A stretch of 49,189 nt of DNA from Nonomuraea basaltis. Its GTDB lineage: Bacteria > Actinomycetota > Actinomycetes > Streptosporangiales > Streptosporangiaceae. The notes below the pieces were generated by a model that saw only the letters and a program-made list of their open reading frames with translations, was not told where the DNA came from and did not search any database. The position numbers and the translations under genes were made by a program. The stretch is from assembly GCF_005893125.1 (NCBI RefSeq), contig NZ_VCJS01000090.1, positions 1 through 49,189 on the forward strand. Direction: 5' to 3'. Shown here piece by piece: positions 24,109 to 31,595 of the stretch; within the stretch, counting starts at the first letter, position 1, and each line of letters opens with the position of its first letter.

Positions 24109-25050
24109 TCACCGGCCGATGGCCCCGGCGGCGACCACTGCGGCCCGCTCCTCCTCCGGCAGGGGCGGGCCGTAGGGGTCGTGGGCGTGCGACTCCGGGA
24201 CACGGCCCTCGGCCGCGGCCAGCCACAGCATGCGCCGCACGTAGCCCTCCATGGGCTCGGTGAACGTGGCCCGCGCCAGCCTGTCGAGCCGCCCGGACGC
24301 CTCCTCGAACGCGCGCAGGCCGGATCCCCTGAACGCCTCCAGGACGGCGGCCGTCACGCCCACGCTCGCCGCCGCGATCCCGACCAGGGCCGCCTCGGCG
24401 CCCCACAGCAGGGACGGGCCGAACATGCGGTCCTCGCCGGTGATCGCCAGCCTGCCCGCCTCCTTGGTGAGCCGGATGGCGCGCTGGCAGCCCATCGCGT
24501 CCGACAGCAGCGCCGTCTTGAGCCCGGCCACGCCGGGGTGCTCGAGGAGCTTGCGCATCGTCTCCGCCGGGCACGGGCGCGTGTAGAGGTCGAAGGCGAT
24601 CATCGGCAGCCGGGCCGCCCGCCACACCTCCTCGTGCAGCGCCACCCGGTCGCCTTCCGACGGGAACACCAGCACTCCGTCCGCGCCCAGCTCGGCGGCC
24701 ACCCGGGCCTGCTCCGCCACCTCAGCGGGTGACGCGGCCTCGGCGGGTGACGCCACCTCGACGGGGGCAGTGGCGGGCGGTCGCACACCGCCGCCCACGC
24801 CGACCAGGACCGGCACGCCCAGGGCGACGGCACGCTCGATGACGGCGGCGCGAGTGTGCGGCGCGAGGAACGGGCCGCGCCCCGTGTGGGCGAGGACAGC
24901 CAGGCCGGTGGCGCCGTCGGCCACCAGACCGGCGAAATAGCGCGCGACCACGTCGAGGTCCACCTCGCCGGTCGCCGTCATGGGGGTGGCCGCGGCGGCG
25001 ATCAGCCCGCCCCGGAGCCGATCCCGGAGGTTCTGTGCCGAAATATCCAC
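24109..25050 (-). CDS. Dihydrodipicolinate synthase/N-acetylneuraminate lyase family aldolase
   Basis: A 313-residue DapA-superfamily Schiff-base aldolase. The N-terminal block is RGGLIAAAATPMTATGEVDLDVV and the Schiff-base lysine is Lys178 in GVAGLKTALLSD. Tyr156 in FDLYTRP is at the position of the usual catalytic tyrosine. There is an odd repeat VASPAEAASPAEVA at about residues 99-112. It should cleave or form a 2-keto acid. It is not the lysine-pathway DapA, which would have the GTTGE motif; here that region reads LAHTGRG. The start GTG 25050 has TAGGCT seven bases upstream and no ribosome site, so it is probably leaderless. Operator site D lies about 50-69 bases upstream of the start, a position that suits activation. 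Confidence 0.85.
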   Translation of the reverse strand: MDISAQNLRDRLRGGLIAAAATPMTATGEVDLDVVARYFAGLVADGATGLAVLAHTGRGPFLAPHTRAAVIERAVALGVPVLVGVGGGVRPPATAPVEVASPAEAASPAEVAEQARVAAELGADGVLVFPSEGDRVALHEEVWRAARLPMIAFDLYTRPCPAETMRKLLEHPGVAGLKTALLSDAMGCQRAIRLTKEAGRLAITGEDRMFGPSLLWGAEAALVGIAAASVGVTAAVLEAFRGSGLRAFEEASGRLDRLARATFTEPMEGYVRRMLWLAAAEGRVPESHAHDPYGPPLPEEERAAVVAAGAIGR

Positions 25051-25057
25051 CCGAGAG

Positions 25058-25063
25058 AGCCTA
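25058..25063 (-). promoter_or_regulatory. Leaderless promoter -10 of the DapA-like gene
   Basis: On the minus strand TAGGCT is followed by seven bases and GTG 25050. The -35 region is poor, which is consistent with a need for an activator. Confidence 0.45.
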
Positions 25064-25099
25064 CCGCTGCTCTCTTCATCGGCGGCTTCCTTTCGACTG

Positions 25100-25119
25100 A
25101 TACCGGCCGCGACCGAAAC
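25100..25119. promoter_or_regulatory. Operator site D upstream of the DapA-like gene
   Basis: ATACCGGCC at 25100-25108, GC, then GACCGAAAC at 25111-25119. The arms match the regulon palindrome (ATTACGGTC and its complement) at 6 of 9 and 7-8 of 9 positions. The centre is about 59 bases upstream of the predicted start point. Confidence 0.5.
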
Positions 25120-25166
25120 CTGGTCAAGCGGGTCTTGGCGGGTCAAGAGCTGATGCTTGAATGTAA

Positions 25167-26318
25167 CTACGATCGAGCCCGAAATTTCATCATTTCCTGG
25201 GCGATCAGGTCGACGTGATCGCCGGTGTAGTTCTCGTTCCAGTCGATGATCAGCAGGGTACGGTCCACCAGGCGCTCGGCCTCCGGGCAGGCGTTCGGCG
25301 CGTAGCCGTCGAGGGGGTAGCGGGAGGCGCCGTAGACGGCCGCCTCCCACACCGGCGCCCTGTTCAGCGGCTCGGCGAGATACCCCGCCCGCGCGGGGAT
25401 CCCGGCCGCCGCCAGGTGCGCGGCCAGCTCGGGCGCATCGCCGTCCGGGCACACGACCGGAAAGAGCCACCAGGCGTGGCCCTCCGGGCGCGGCAACCGT
25501 ACCCCGGGGAGATCACGCAGGGCTTCGAGCAGCCGCGCGGCGGTGCGGCGGCGCGCGGCGACCACGCCGGGGAGCTTGGCGAGCTGGGCGCGCGCCACGG
25601 CGGCCTGGAGCTCGGTCATGCGGTAGTTGAGCCCGAAGGCGGCGTGCGACCGCCCGGCCGCGCGGTCCCAGCCCTTGTCGGAGAAGAGCCGCATCCGCCC
25701 GGCCAGCCCGTCGTCGTCGGTGATCGCCACCCCGCCGTCGCCGCAGGTGATGTGCTTCCACTGCTGCAGGCTCAGGCACCCCACCTGGCCCACCGTCCCC
25801 GCGAGCCGGCCACCGGGCAGCTCGGCCAGCCACGCCTGCGCGCAGTCCTCGATCAGCACCAGGCCGTGCTCGTCGGCGAGCGCGCGCAGCTCGTGGACCC
25901 TGGCGGGCGCGCCGAACAGGTGGACCGCCATGATCGCCTTCGTCCGCGGGCCGATCAGCCCGGCCACGGCCGCCGGATCGAGATTGCCGTCGGAGGCGTC
26001 CACGTCGGCGAAGACAGGAACGGCGTTCTGCGCCAAGATGGGGGCCACGGTCCCGAAGTCCGTGATCGGTGTCGTGATGATCTCGTCTCCCGGGTCGGGC
26101 GCGGCCGCGACGACCGACAGATGGAGGGCCGCGGTGCCGGAGCTGCAGGTGATCGCGTGGCGGGAGCCGTACACCTGCGCGATCTCGCGCTCCAGCGCCC
26201 GCGCCTCGGTGCCCCAGACGGAGTTGAGCATGCCCGAGCGGATCACCCGCTCGGCGGCGGCCACCTCCTCGTCGCCGAGGGTGCGGCCGTCCGCTTCTGC
26301 CATGGAGGGGAACTTCAC
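25167..26318 (-). CDS. DegT/DnrJ/EryC1/StrS-type PLP-dependent enzyme
   Basis: A 383-residue DegT-family PLP enzyme, usually a sugar aminotransferase. Visible features: SGTAALHLSV (phosphate-binding loop), ADVDASDGNLDP, the cofactor aspartate region LIEDCAQAW, and the PLP lysine in LQQWKHITCGDGG. The C-terminal end (LLIIDWNENYTGDHVDLIAQEM) is family-like. The GTG at 26318 is preferred: a GAGG ribosome site lies ahead of it and the family's KFPSMAEADGRTLGDEE begins there; a GTG four codons earlier is possible. It is transcribed divergently from the regulator across operator site E. In this setting a keto group of the pathway substrate may be aminated or deaminated. Confidence 0.85.
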   Translation of the reverse strand: MKFPSMAEADGRTLGDEEVAAAERVIRSGMLNSVWGTEARALEREIAQVYGSRHAITCSSGTAALHLSVVAAAPDPGDEIITTPITDFGTVAPILAQNAVPVFADVDASDGNLDPAAVAGLIGPRTKAIMAVHLFGAPARVHELRALADEHGLVLIEDCAQAWLAELPGGRLAGTVGQVGCLSLQQWKHITCGDGGVAITDDDGLAGRMRLFSDKGWDRAAGRSHAAFGLNYRMTELQAAVARAQLAKLPGVVAARRRTAARLLEALRDLPGVRLPRPEGHAWWLFPVVCPDGDAPELAAHLAAAGIPARAGYLAEPLNRAPVWEAAVYGASRYPLDGYAPNACPEAERLVDRTLLIIDWNENYTGDHVDLIAQEMMKFRARS

Positions 26319-26334
26319 GGGGCACCTCACAGGA

Positions 26335-26358
26335 TATAATTGCGGTCTTGACCGAAAT
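26335..26358. promoter_or_regulatory. Operator site E and promoter in the DegT/regulator divergent region
   Basis: A consensus TATAAT at 26335-26340 points rightward to the regulator. It runs into the palindrome ATTGCGGTC (26339-26347), TT, GACCGAAAT (26350-26358); the arms match each other at 8 of 9 positions. Leftward, TATATC (26339-26334 on the minus strand) is a possible -10 for the DegT gene. Binding here would control both genes and allow autoregulation. Confidence 0.65.
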
Positions 26359-27583
26359 GAGCGAGAGGGATGCGCGGGTGGGAATCGTCATCGGGATCGT
26401 CGGACCGCACGATCTGGTCGACGACGTCGCGGCCGTCTGCGAGGAGCAGCCGGGTGTCAGCGCGCTGCGCCTCGACTACGACCATGAGTCGCAGGCGCCC
26501 TCGATCGCCGAGGCGCACGCCGCCTCCGTCGAAGGGTGGCTGTTCACCGGCATCGTGCCGTACATGATCGCCCGCGACGCCGAGGCGCTCACCCGTCCGG
26601 CCGCGTTCGTCGACTACTCGGGCGCGACGCTGCTCAACGCCCTGGTACGCCTCCAGCACCAAGGCCACGACGTCACCCGGCTGTCGATCGACACGTTGTC
26701 GGCCGCCGACGTCAACGCCACGTTCGCCGAGGCCGGGCTGCCGACCGGCGAGCTGCGCACGCTCCCGTACCGGCCGGAGATGACCTCCAAGAAGGCGATC
26801 GCCTTCCACAGGAAGGGGCCCGCGCACGCGGTGATCACCTGCCTGAGCTCCGTGCACGAGGCGCTCCGCGACGAGCTGCACGTGCTGCGCCTGGCGCCCT
26901 CCGTCCACTCCGTACGGGTGGCGTTGCGCCAGCTCCTGCTGACCGCCGAGGGGCAGGCGCAGGAGGACGCGCAGATCGCGCTCGGGCTCATCGAGGTGGC
27001 CAACGAGGAAGGGCTGCTGCGTGAGGCCACGGCGCTGGGCGGCACGCTGGCGGCCTTCCGCGGCGGCACCCACCTGCTGGTGACGACCCGCGGCCCGCTG
27101 CATGACGCCACGGGCGGCTTCACGGGGCTGCCCATGCTGGGGCGGCTGGCCGGCCAGAACGACGTCGTACGCGTCGGGTTCGGCCTGGGCCGCAGCGCGG
27201 CGGAGGCGGAGAGCCTGGCTCGCCGCGCCCTGGCCAGGGCCCGGCGGATCGGCGAGGTCGCCGCGGTCCTGTCGCTGCGGGCGGACACGGACATCGTCCT
27301 GGAGTCGGTGACGACCGCGCCGGTGGGCCGCCAGAACCTGTCGGTGATCGCCCGCCGGGTCGGCCTGTCGGTGCCCACGCTGGAGAAGCTGCTGGAGGCG
27401 CGGGCCGCCGCGGGCGACGAGCCGCTGACGACGCGCGAGATCGCCGACCGGCTGGCCGTCCAGCAGCGCACGGCCCGCCGCATGCTGCACCGCCTGGAAC
27501 TGGCCGGGCTGGCGGAGCGCACGGGCAACCTCACCAGCGGCTCCAGCGGCCGCCCGCTGACCCTCTACCGCCTCACCCTCTGA
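26357..27583 (+). CDS. Transcriptional regulator, N-terminal sensor + GGDEF-like region + winged HTH
   Basis: A 408-residue protein I judge to be the local regulator. Residues about 1-175 form an alpha/beta sensor-like region (VGIVIGIVGPHDLVDDVAAV, VEGWLFTGIVPYMIA). Residues about 205-305 resemble a GGDEF/cyclase-like palm, with FGLGRSAAEAESLARRALARAR matching the usual terminal helix, but no catalytic GGDEF signature. Residues about 320-408 hold a winged helix-turn-helix (LTTREIADRLAVQQRTARRMLHRLELAGLAERTG). The start ATG 26357 is next to operator site E; a TTG at 26348 is also possible. It is the only DNA-binding protein inside the cluster and so the best candidate to bind the ATTACGGTC palindromes. 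Family name not recognised. Confidence 0.72.
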   Translation: MSERDARVGIVIGIVGPHDLVDDVAAVCEEQPGVSALRLDYDHESQAPSIAEAHAASVEGWLFTGIVPYMIARDAEALTRPAAFVDYSGATLLNALVRLQHQGHDVTRLSIDTLSAADVNATFAEAGLPTGELRTLPYRPEMTSKKAIAFHRKGPAHAVITCLSSVHEALRDELHVLRLAPSVHSVRVALRQLLLTAEGQAQEDAQIALGLIEVANEEGLLREATALGGTLAAFRGGTHLLVTTRGPLHDATGGFTGLPMLGRLAGQNDVVRVGFGLGRSAAEAESLARRALARARRIGEVAAVLSLRADTDIVLESVTTAPVGRQNLSVIARRVGLSVPTLEKLLEARAAAGDEPLTTREIADRLAVQQRTARRMLHRLELAGLAERTGNLTSGSSGRPLTLYRLTL

Positions 27584-27591
27584 CCGGCCGC

Positions 27592-27673
27592 CCCAGGCCT
27601 GCGCCGGGATCACCAGACCGCGCCGGAACAGGTCGCGCACGGACGTCTGCGCCTCTGGAGCCGTGCTGAGCAC
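27592..27673 (-). pseudogene. Truncated N-terminus of a second DapA-like gene
   Basis: A GTG at 27673 with a GGGGGG ribosome site six bases ahead opens MLSTAPEAQTSVRDLFRRGL followed by VIPAQAW. FRRGLVIPAHPLAL is the typical opening of an actinobacterial dihydrodipicolinate-synthase-family group. After about 27 codons the similarity ends and the frame runs antisense through the regulator gene, so this is a 5' remnant. It suggests a second lyase gene once lay here and was deleted. Confidence 0.45.
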
Positions 27674-27703
27674 GTGAGGCCCCCCTTTCGTTGGATGGCC
27701 CGC

Positions 27704-27727
27704 GGCCCATGAGACGGCTCACGGGCC
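27704..27727. terminator. Hairpin between regulator and epimerase genes
   Basis: GGCCC (27704-27708) pairs with GGGCC (27723-27727), with further pairing of TGAG/CTCA inside after one mismatch. It lies between convergent gene ends and could be a two-way factor-assisted terminator. There is no clear T-tract. Confidence 0.35.
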
Positions 27728-27754
27728 ATGAGACGCCTGAAACGGCCTCGCGGG

Positions 27755-28771
27755 TCAGAAGCGCCCGTCACGGCGCTCGAACTTCGTCGGCTTGCCGAGC
27801 AGCGGCCCGCCGTCCGCCACCCACCGCGCGGTGTGCTCGATGAGCTCGGCGGGGGTGAGCTCCGGGTAGCCGAACAGCCGGTGGCAGCGCCCCGCGTTGG
27901 ACAGCAGCGCGGTCGGCGCCTCCTCTCCGGTGAACACCGGCTCCTTGCCGAGCGCCGCGCCGAGGGCCAGCGCGGCCTGCCGTACCGAGATCAGCTCGGG
28001 ACCCGTCACGTTCAGGACGTACGGCGGCGTGCCCGCCAGCGCCAGCGACCGGAGCGTGACCTCGTTGGCGTATCCCTGCCAGACCACGTTCACCTGCCCC
28101 GTCGCCAGGTCGATGGGCTCGCCCGCCAGGACCTTCTGCGCCAGGTCGACGAGCACGCCGTAGCGCAGCTCGACCGCGTAGTTGAGGCGGATCAGCGACA
28201 TCGGCGTGCCGTACGTCTCGGAGAAGTGCGTCAGCACGCGCTCGCGGCCCAGGCAGCTCATCGCGTAGTCGCCCACGGGCCCCACCGGCGAGTCCTCGGT
28301 GCTGCCGCCGCTGGTGACGGGGACGAGCGGATAGACGTTCCCGGTGGACAGTGCGGCGATCCTGCTGTCCCTGAACCGGTCGGCGACCCGCCCGGGCAGG
28401 TAAGCGTTGGTGAACCAGGTGGCGTGCTCGCGCCCCTGCGTGCCGAACTTGGCGCCGACCAGGAAGACGACGTTCGGCGCGTCGGGCAGGTCGCGCGGCG
28501 CCTCTTCGCCGGCCACGTCGGCGGACACCACCGTGGCGCCCTCCTCGGTGAGCGCCTGGGCGAGCCCCGGCTCGGAGAAACGGGACACGGCGATGACCCG
28601 CCGGTCGTGCCCGGCGGCCCTGGTGGCGTTGAGCGCCAGCCGCACCAGGCTCGGCCCCAGCTTGCCGCCGGCGCCCAGGATCAGGATGTCGCCGTCGAGC
28701 CTGCTCAGATCGTCCACGAGCCCGGCGCTCGGCCGCGCCAGCCGCTCCTCGAGTTCCGCTGTCGTCCGCAC
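27755..28771 (-). CDS. NAD-dependent epimerase/dehydratase-like (extended SDR) protein
   Basis: A 338-residue extended SDR. The nucleotide motif is ILGAGGKLGPSLVRLAL at about residues 31-47. The catalytic region STGNVYPLV precedes DYAMSCLGRE, where the usual YxxxK is YAMSC; the lysine is replaced by cysteine, so classical SDR catalysis is doubtful. Later motifs (VLNVTGPELISVRQAA, RLFGYPELTPAELIEHTARWV) are typical of sugar-nucleotide epimerase-like proteins. The GTG start has a GGAGGAG ribosome site. Operator site F, a perfect 28-base palindrome, overlaps its -10. It is probably an enzyme of the same pathway, acting on an NAD-dependent step, or a non-classical reductase. Confidence 0.83.
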   Translation of the reverse strand: MRTTAELEERLARPSAGLVDDLSRLDGDILILGAGGKLGPSLVRLALNATRAAGHDRRVIAVSRFSEPGLAQALTEEGATVVSADVAGEEAPRDLPDAPNVVFLVGAKFGTQGREHATWFTNAYLPGRVADRFRDSRIAALSTGNVYPLVPVTSGGSTEDSPVGPVGDYAMSCLGRERVLTHFSETYGTPMSLIRLNYAVELRYGVLVDLAQKVLAGEPIDLATGQVNVVWQGYANEVTLRSLALAGTPPYVLNVTGPELISVRQAALALGAALGKEPVFTGEEAPTALLSNAGRCHRLFGYPELTPAELIEHTARWVADGGPLLGKPTKFERRDGRF

Positions 28772-28790
28772 GCGGGTCTCTCCTCCGTCA

Positions 28791-28836
28791 GCCAGTTACG
28801 GTCCAGACCGTAACTGGCGCGCACTTCGGCTGTCAA
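28791..28836 (-). promoter_or_regulatory. Promoter with operator site F, perfect 28-base palindrome
   Basis: Leftward promoter of the epimerase-like gene: TTGACA (28836-28831), 18 bases, TACGGT (28812-28807). The palindrome has 13-base arms, GCCAGTTACGGTC at 28791-28803 and GACCGTAACTGGC at 28806-28818, around CA, with no mismatch. It overlaps the -10 and start point. This is the best copy of the regulon operator. Confidence 0.75.
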
Positions 28837-28850
28837 CGGGTACGCCCCCG

Positions 28851-29735
28851 TCAGGCGCTCTCGCGGGCGGAGACCAGCACTTCGAGGACGGCCCGGGTCT
28901 GCGCCCACGGCACCGGGCTGGGCGCGCCGCGCACCATGGAGAGGAACGCGTCGATGGTCCCTTCGTACCCGAGCCCGGTGACCGGATCGTCGCCGCTCTC
29001 GATCACGATCGTGTCGGAGCCGTCACGCCTGTGCAGGGTCACGCCGTAGGACTCGCCCTCGGAGACGCCGAGGATCTCGACCGTCCCCGTGATCCCGCTC
29101 CCCCAGCGCAGCGCCATCACGCCGGTGTCCTCCGAGCGCAGGCCCTGGTAGTGCCGCTTGGCCCCGGCGGCGCCCACGAGCCGCACGTCGGGCCCGAGCA
29201 GGGCGACCAGCAGCTCCACGCCGTGGATCCCCATGGTCACCATGGTGCCGCCGCCCTCGCCGGGCGTGTCCTGCCAGGCGTTGTAGCCGGTCGCCCACAT
29301 CCCCACGTCGTGCCGTACGGTGGCGCGCACGGCCAGCACCTCTCCGGGATCGACCCGGACCCCGGCGAAGGCGGGCGCGAACCGCAGCACCGAGCTCGAC
29401 AGCACCCGCTCATGGATCGCCAGCCGGTCGAGGGCGTCGAGCTGGGCCCGGGTGGCGGCGGCCGGCTTGTTCACGAAACAAGGGAGACCGGTCTCCAGAA
29501 CGCGCGCCAGCGCCTCGGGCACCTGCGGATTGGGCACGGTGAGCACCACGCCGTCGGGCCCGGCGGCCAGCGCCTCGCCGAGGCTGCCCGCCACCTTCGC
29601 CCCCGGGTGCTCCTCGGTGAAGCGCCGCAACCGCTCGGGATCCCGCTCCCACACCACCAGCTCGGCGTGGCGGGTCAGGGTGCGGGCGTCGGTGTACGGA
29701 TGGGTGGTGGCGAGCCCGGCGAGAGCAACACGCAC
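28851..29735 (-). CDS. Gfo/Idh/MocA-family oxidoreductase
   Basis: A 294-residue NAD(P)-dependent sugar or polyol dehydrogenase-like protein. The N-terminal Rossmann region is MRVALAGLATTHPYTDARTL. The family EKP motif appears as CFVNKPAA, and the substrate-binding histidine is in MVTMGIHGVELLVALLG. Its length is short for the family (usually 330-390). A GGGGAGA ribosome site precedes the GTG. It follows the hydantoinase B gene after 45 bases on the same strand, so it can be read from that operon. No ATTACGGTC site lies upstream of it, so membership in the neighbouring regulon is unsupported despite the adjacency. Confidence 0.83.
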   Translation of the reverse strand: MRVALAGLATTHPYTDARTLTRHAELVVWERDPERLRRFTEEHPGAKVAGSLGEALAAGPDGVVLTVPNPQVPEALARVLETGLPCFVNKPAAATRAQLDALDRLAIHERVLSSSVLRFAPAFAGVRVDPGEVLAVRATVRHDVGMWATGYNAWQDTPGEGGGTMVTMGIHGVELLVALLGPDVRLVGAAGAKRHYQGLRSEDTGVMALRWGSGITGTVEILGVSEGESYGVTLHRRDGSDTIVIESGDDPVTGLGYEGTIDAFLSMVRGAPSPVPWAQTRAVLEVLVSARESA

Positions 29736-29780
29736 GATCGTCTCCCCTTCTCAACGGAAATGGCGACCATCATGGCAGCC

Positions 29781-31595
29781 CTACAGCTCGTCCACCTCCG
29801 CGTGCGTCCGGCCGCCGGAGAGCTTCGCGTAGCCCGGCCCCCGGTCGAAGAACCGGCCGCCCGGGGGCCGCAGGTTGGCGCGGAGCTCGGCCGTCCCCTC
29901 CTCGTCGATGCGGTCTCCGTCCAAGACCACCCCGTAGTCGCCCAGTGCGCCCGCGATCGACACCTTGCCGTCCCGCACGTCGGCCGCCACCGCCCGGGGG
30001 TCCCGGTCGTACGGCGAGCCCCAGCCGCCGCCCCCGGTGGTGCGGATGCGGATGACCTCGCCGGCCTGGACAGGGTGATCGTCCACCAGGCCCTCCATCT
30101 CCTTGCCGCCGATCTCCACCCGGAACGGCCGCCCCGCCAGGCCGCCGTTGACGCCCCAGCAGGACAGGATCGAGCGGTCGGCGATGGACATGTACGAGGC
30201 GTCCCTGAGCATCCTGATGTGCTTGTCGTAGCCGAGCCCTCCACGGAACATCCCCGGCCCGCCCGAGTCGCAGGCCAGCGCCAGCCGCTCCACCCGGAAC
30301 GGCCAGCGGCTCTCGGCGAACTCCACCGGGATGTTGCGCGAGTCGGGCACCACGTGGATGGTGTCCTCGCCGTCGGCGTACCAGCGCCCGCCGGAGCCGC
30401 CGCCCAGGACCTCCCGCATCAGGTACGGCACCCCGTCCGCGTCCGTGCCGTACACGCCCGTGTAGCGGATGGTCTCCTGGTCGGCCGGCATGCGCCCGCC
30501 CGTGGCCTTGGCCAGGACGCCGGCGAGCACGCCGAGCAGGCGCAGGATGACGAACGTGCGGGCGTTGGTGGGAGCGGGGAAGATCGGCGTGAGCAGGGTG
30601 CCCTTCTCCGGAAAGATCATCTTGATGAGCGGCACGACACCCTCGTTGACGTCCAGCTCCGCCATCCGCTCCGGCGTGTCGGCCAGGTTGCGCAGCACCG
30701 GGGCCAGCCACTTCTTCAGGAACACGCCCTCGGCGTAGTCGCCCGCGTGGTTGATCGGGCCCTTGGCCTGCGGTGACGTGCCGGTGAAGTCGATCGTCAG
30801 CGGTGCTTCGGCGGCGTGGTCGACGGTGAGCGTGATGCGCTGGGCGTGCAGGCGGGGCTCGTCCACGCCGTCGTGCTCGGCGTAGTCCTCCCACACGTAC
30901 GTCCCCTCGGGGATCTTCGACAGCAGCTCCCGCCGGAACGTCTCGGTCGTCTTGCCGATGATCGCGTCGAAGCACTCCTCGACGGCCTGCCTGCCATAGC
31001 GCTCGAACAGCTCCCCCAGCCGCCGCGCGCCCATCAGGCAGGCCGAGCACTCGGCGTCCAGGTCCCCGGCCAGCGAGTCGGGCATGCGCGAGTTGCGGGT
31101 CATGATGCGCAGTGCGGCCTCGTTCGGCACGCCCTGGTCCCACAGCTTGATCGGCGGGACCATCAGGCCCTCCTCGAACACCGACCGCGCGTGCGAGGGC
31201 ATGGAGCCGGGCACGGCGCCGCCGATGTCGTCGTGGTGGCCGAACGCCTGCACGAACGCCACGACCTCGTCCTCGTGGAACACGGGCACGGTCACGCACA
31301 GGTCCGGCAGGTGGCCGATGCCGCCCTCGGAGAGGTAGACGTCGTTGTGGAAGTAGACGTCGCCCGGCTTCATCGTCTCGATCGGGAAGTCGCGCACGAT
31401 CGGCTGGACGAGCGCGCTGTAGGAGCGGCCGGTCAGCTTGCGCAGGCGCGCGTCGTGGATGCCGGCGCGGAAGTCGTGCGCGTCGCGGATCATCGGCGAG
31501 CGCGCCGTGCGCGCGATCGCGGTCTCGACCTCCTTCTCGACCGAGGCCAGGGTGCCCTCCACGATCTCGATGAGGATGGGATCAGTCGTGCTCAT
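29781..31595 (-). CDS. hyuB: Hydantoinase B / 5-oxoprolinase beta-type subunit
   Basis: A 604-residue HyuB-family subunit. Recognisable blocks are ARTARSPMIRDAHDFRAGIHD near residue 25, FHNDVYLSEGGIGHLPD, GHHDDIGGAVPGSMPSHA, IDFTGTSPQAKGPINHAG and the C-terminal GGGGWGSPYDRDP. With HyuA it forms an ATP-dependent hydrolase that opens hydantoin, 5-oxoproline or related cyclic amide rings. It overlaps the HyuA gene by four bases (ATGA). The actual substrate is not evident; a Gfo/Idh oxidoreductase follows and a small membrane protein lies at the operon head. Confidence 0.9.
   Translation of the reverse strand: MSTTDPILIEIVEGTLASVEKEVETAIARTARSPMIRDAHDFRAGIHDARLRKLTGRSYSALVQPIVRDFPIETMKPGDVYFHNDVYLSEGGIGHLPDLCVTVPVFHEDEVVAFVQAFGHHDDIGGAVPGSMPSHARSVFEEGLMVPPIKLWDQGVPNEAALRIMTRNSRMPDSLAGDLDAECSACLMGARRLGELFERYGRQAVEECFDAIIGKTTETFRRELLSKIPEGTYVWEDYAEHDGVDEPRLHAQRITLTVDHAAEAPLTIDFTGTSPQAKGPINHAGDYAEGVFLKKWLAPVLRNLADTPERMAELDVNEGVVPLIKMIFPEKGTLLTPIFPAPTNARTFVILRLLGVLAGVLAKATGGRMPADQETIRYTGVYGTDADGVPYLMREVLGGGSGGRWYADGEDTIHVVPDSRNIPVEFAESRWPFRVERLALACDSGGPGMFRGGLGYDKHIRMLRDASYMSIADRSILSCWGVNGGLAGRPFRVEIGGKEMEGLVDDHPVQAGEVIRIRTTGGGGWGSPYDRDPRAVAADVRDGKVSIAGALGDYGVVLDGDRIDEEGTAELRANLRPPGGRFFDRGPGYAKLSGGRTHAEVDEL

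Noticed and set aside
28851..29735. Gfo/Idh gene as a member of the ATTACGGTC regulon
   Set aside because: No copy or half-copy of the palindrome was found upstream of it or of the hyu operon; only adjacency links it.
28407..30776. Very long plus-strand open frame (789 codons)
   Set aside because: It is antisense to the epimerase-like, Gfo/Idh and hyuB genes, has low-complexity composition, and arises from high GC. The minus-strand proteins are clear family members.
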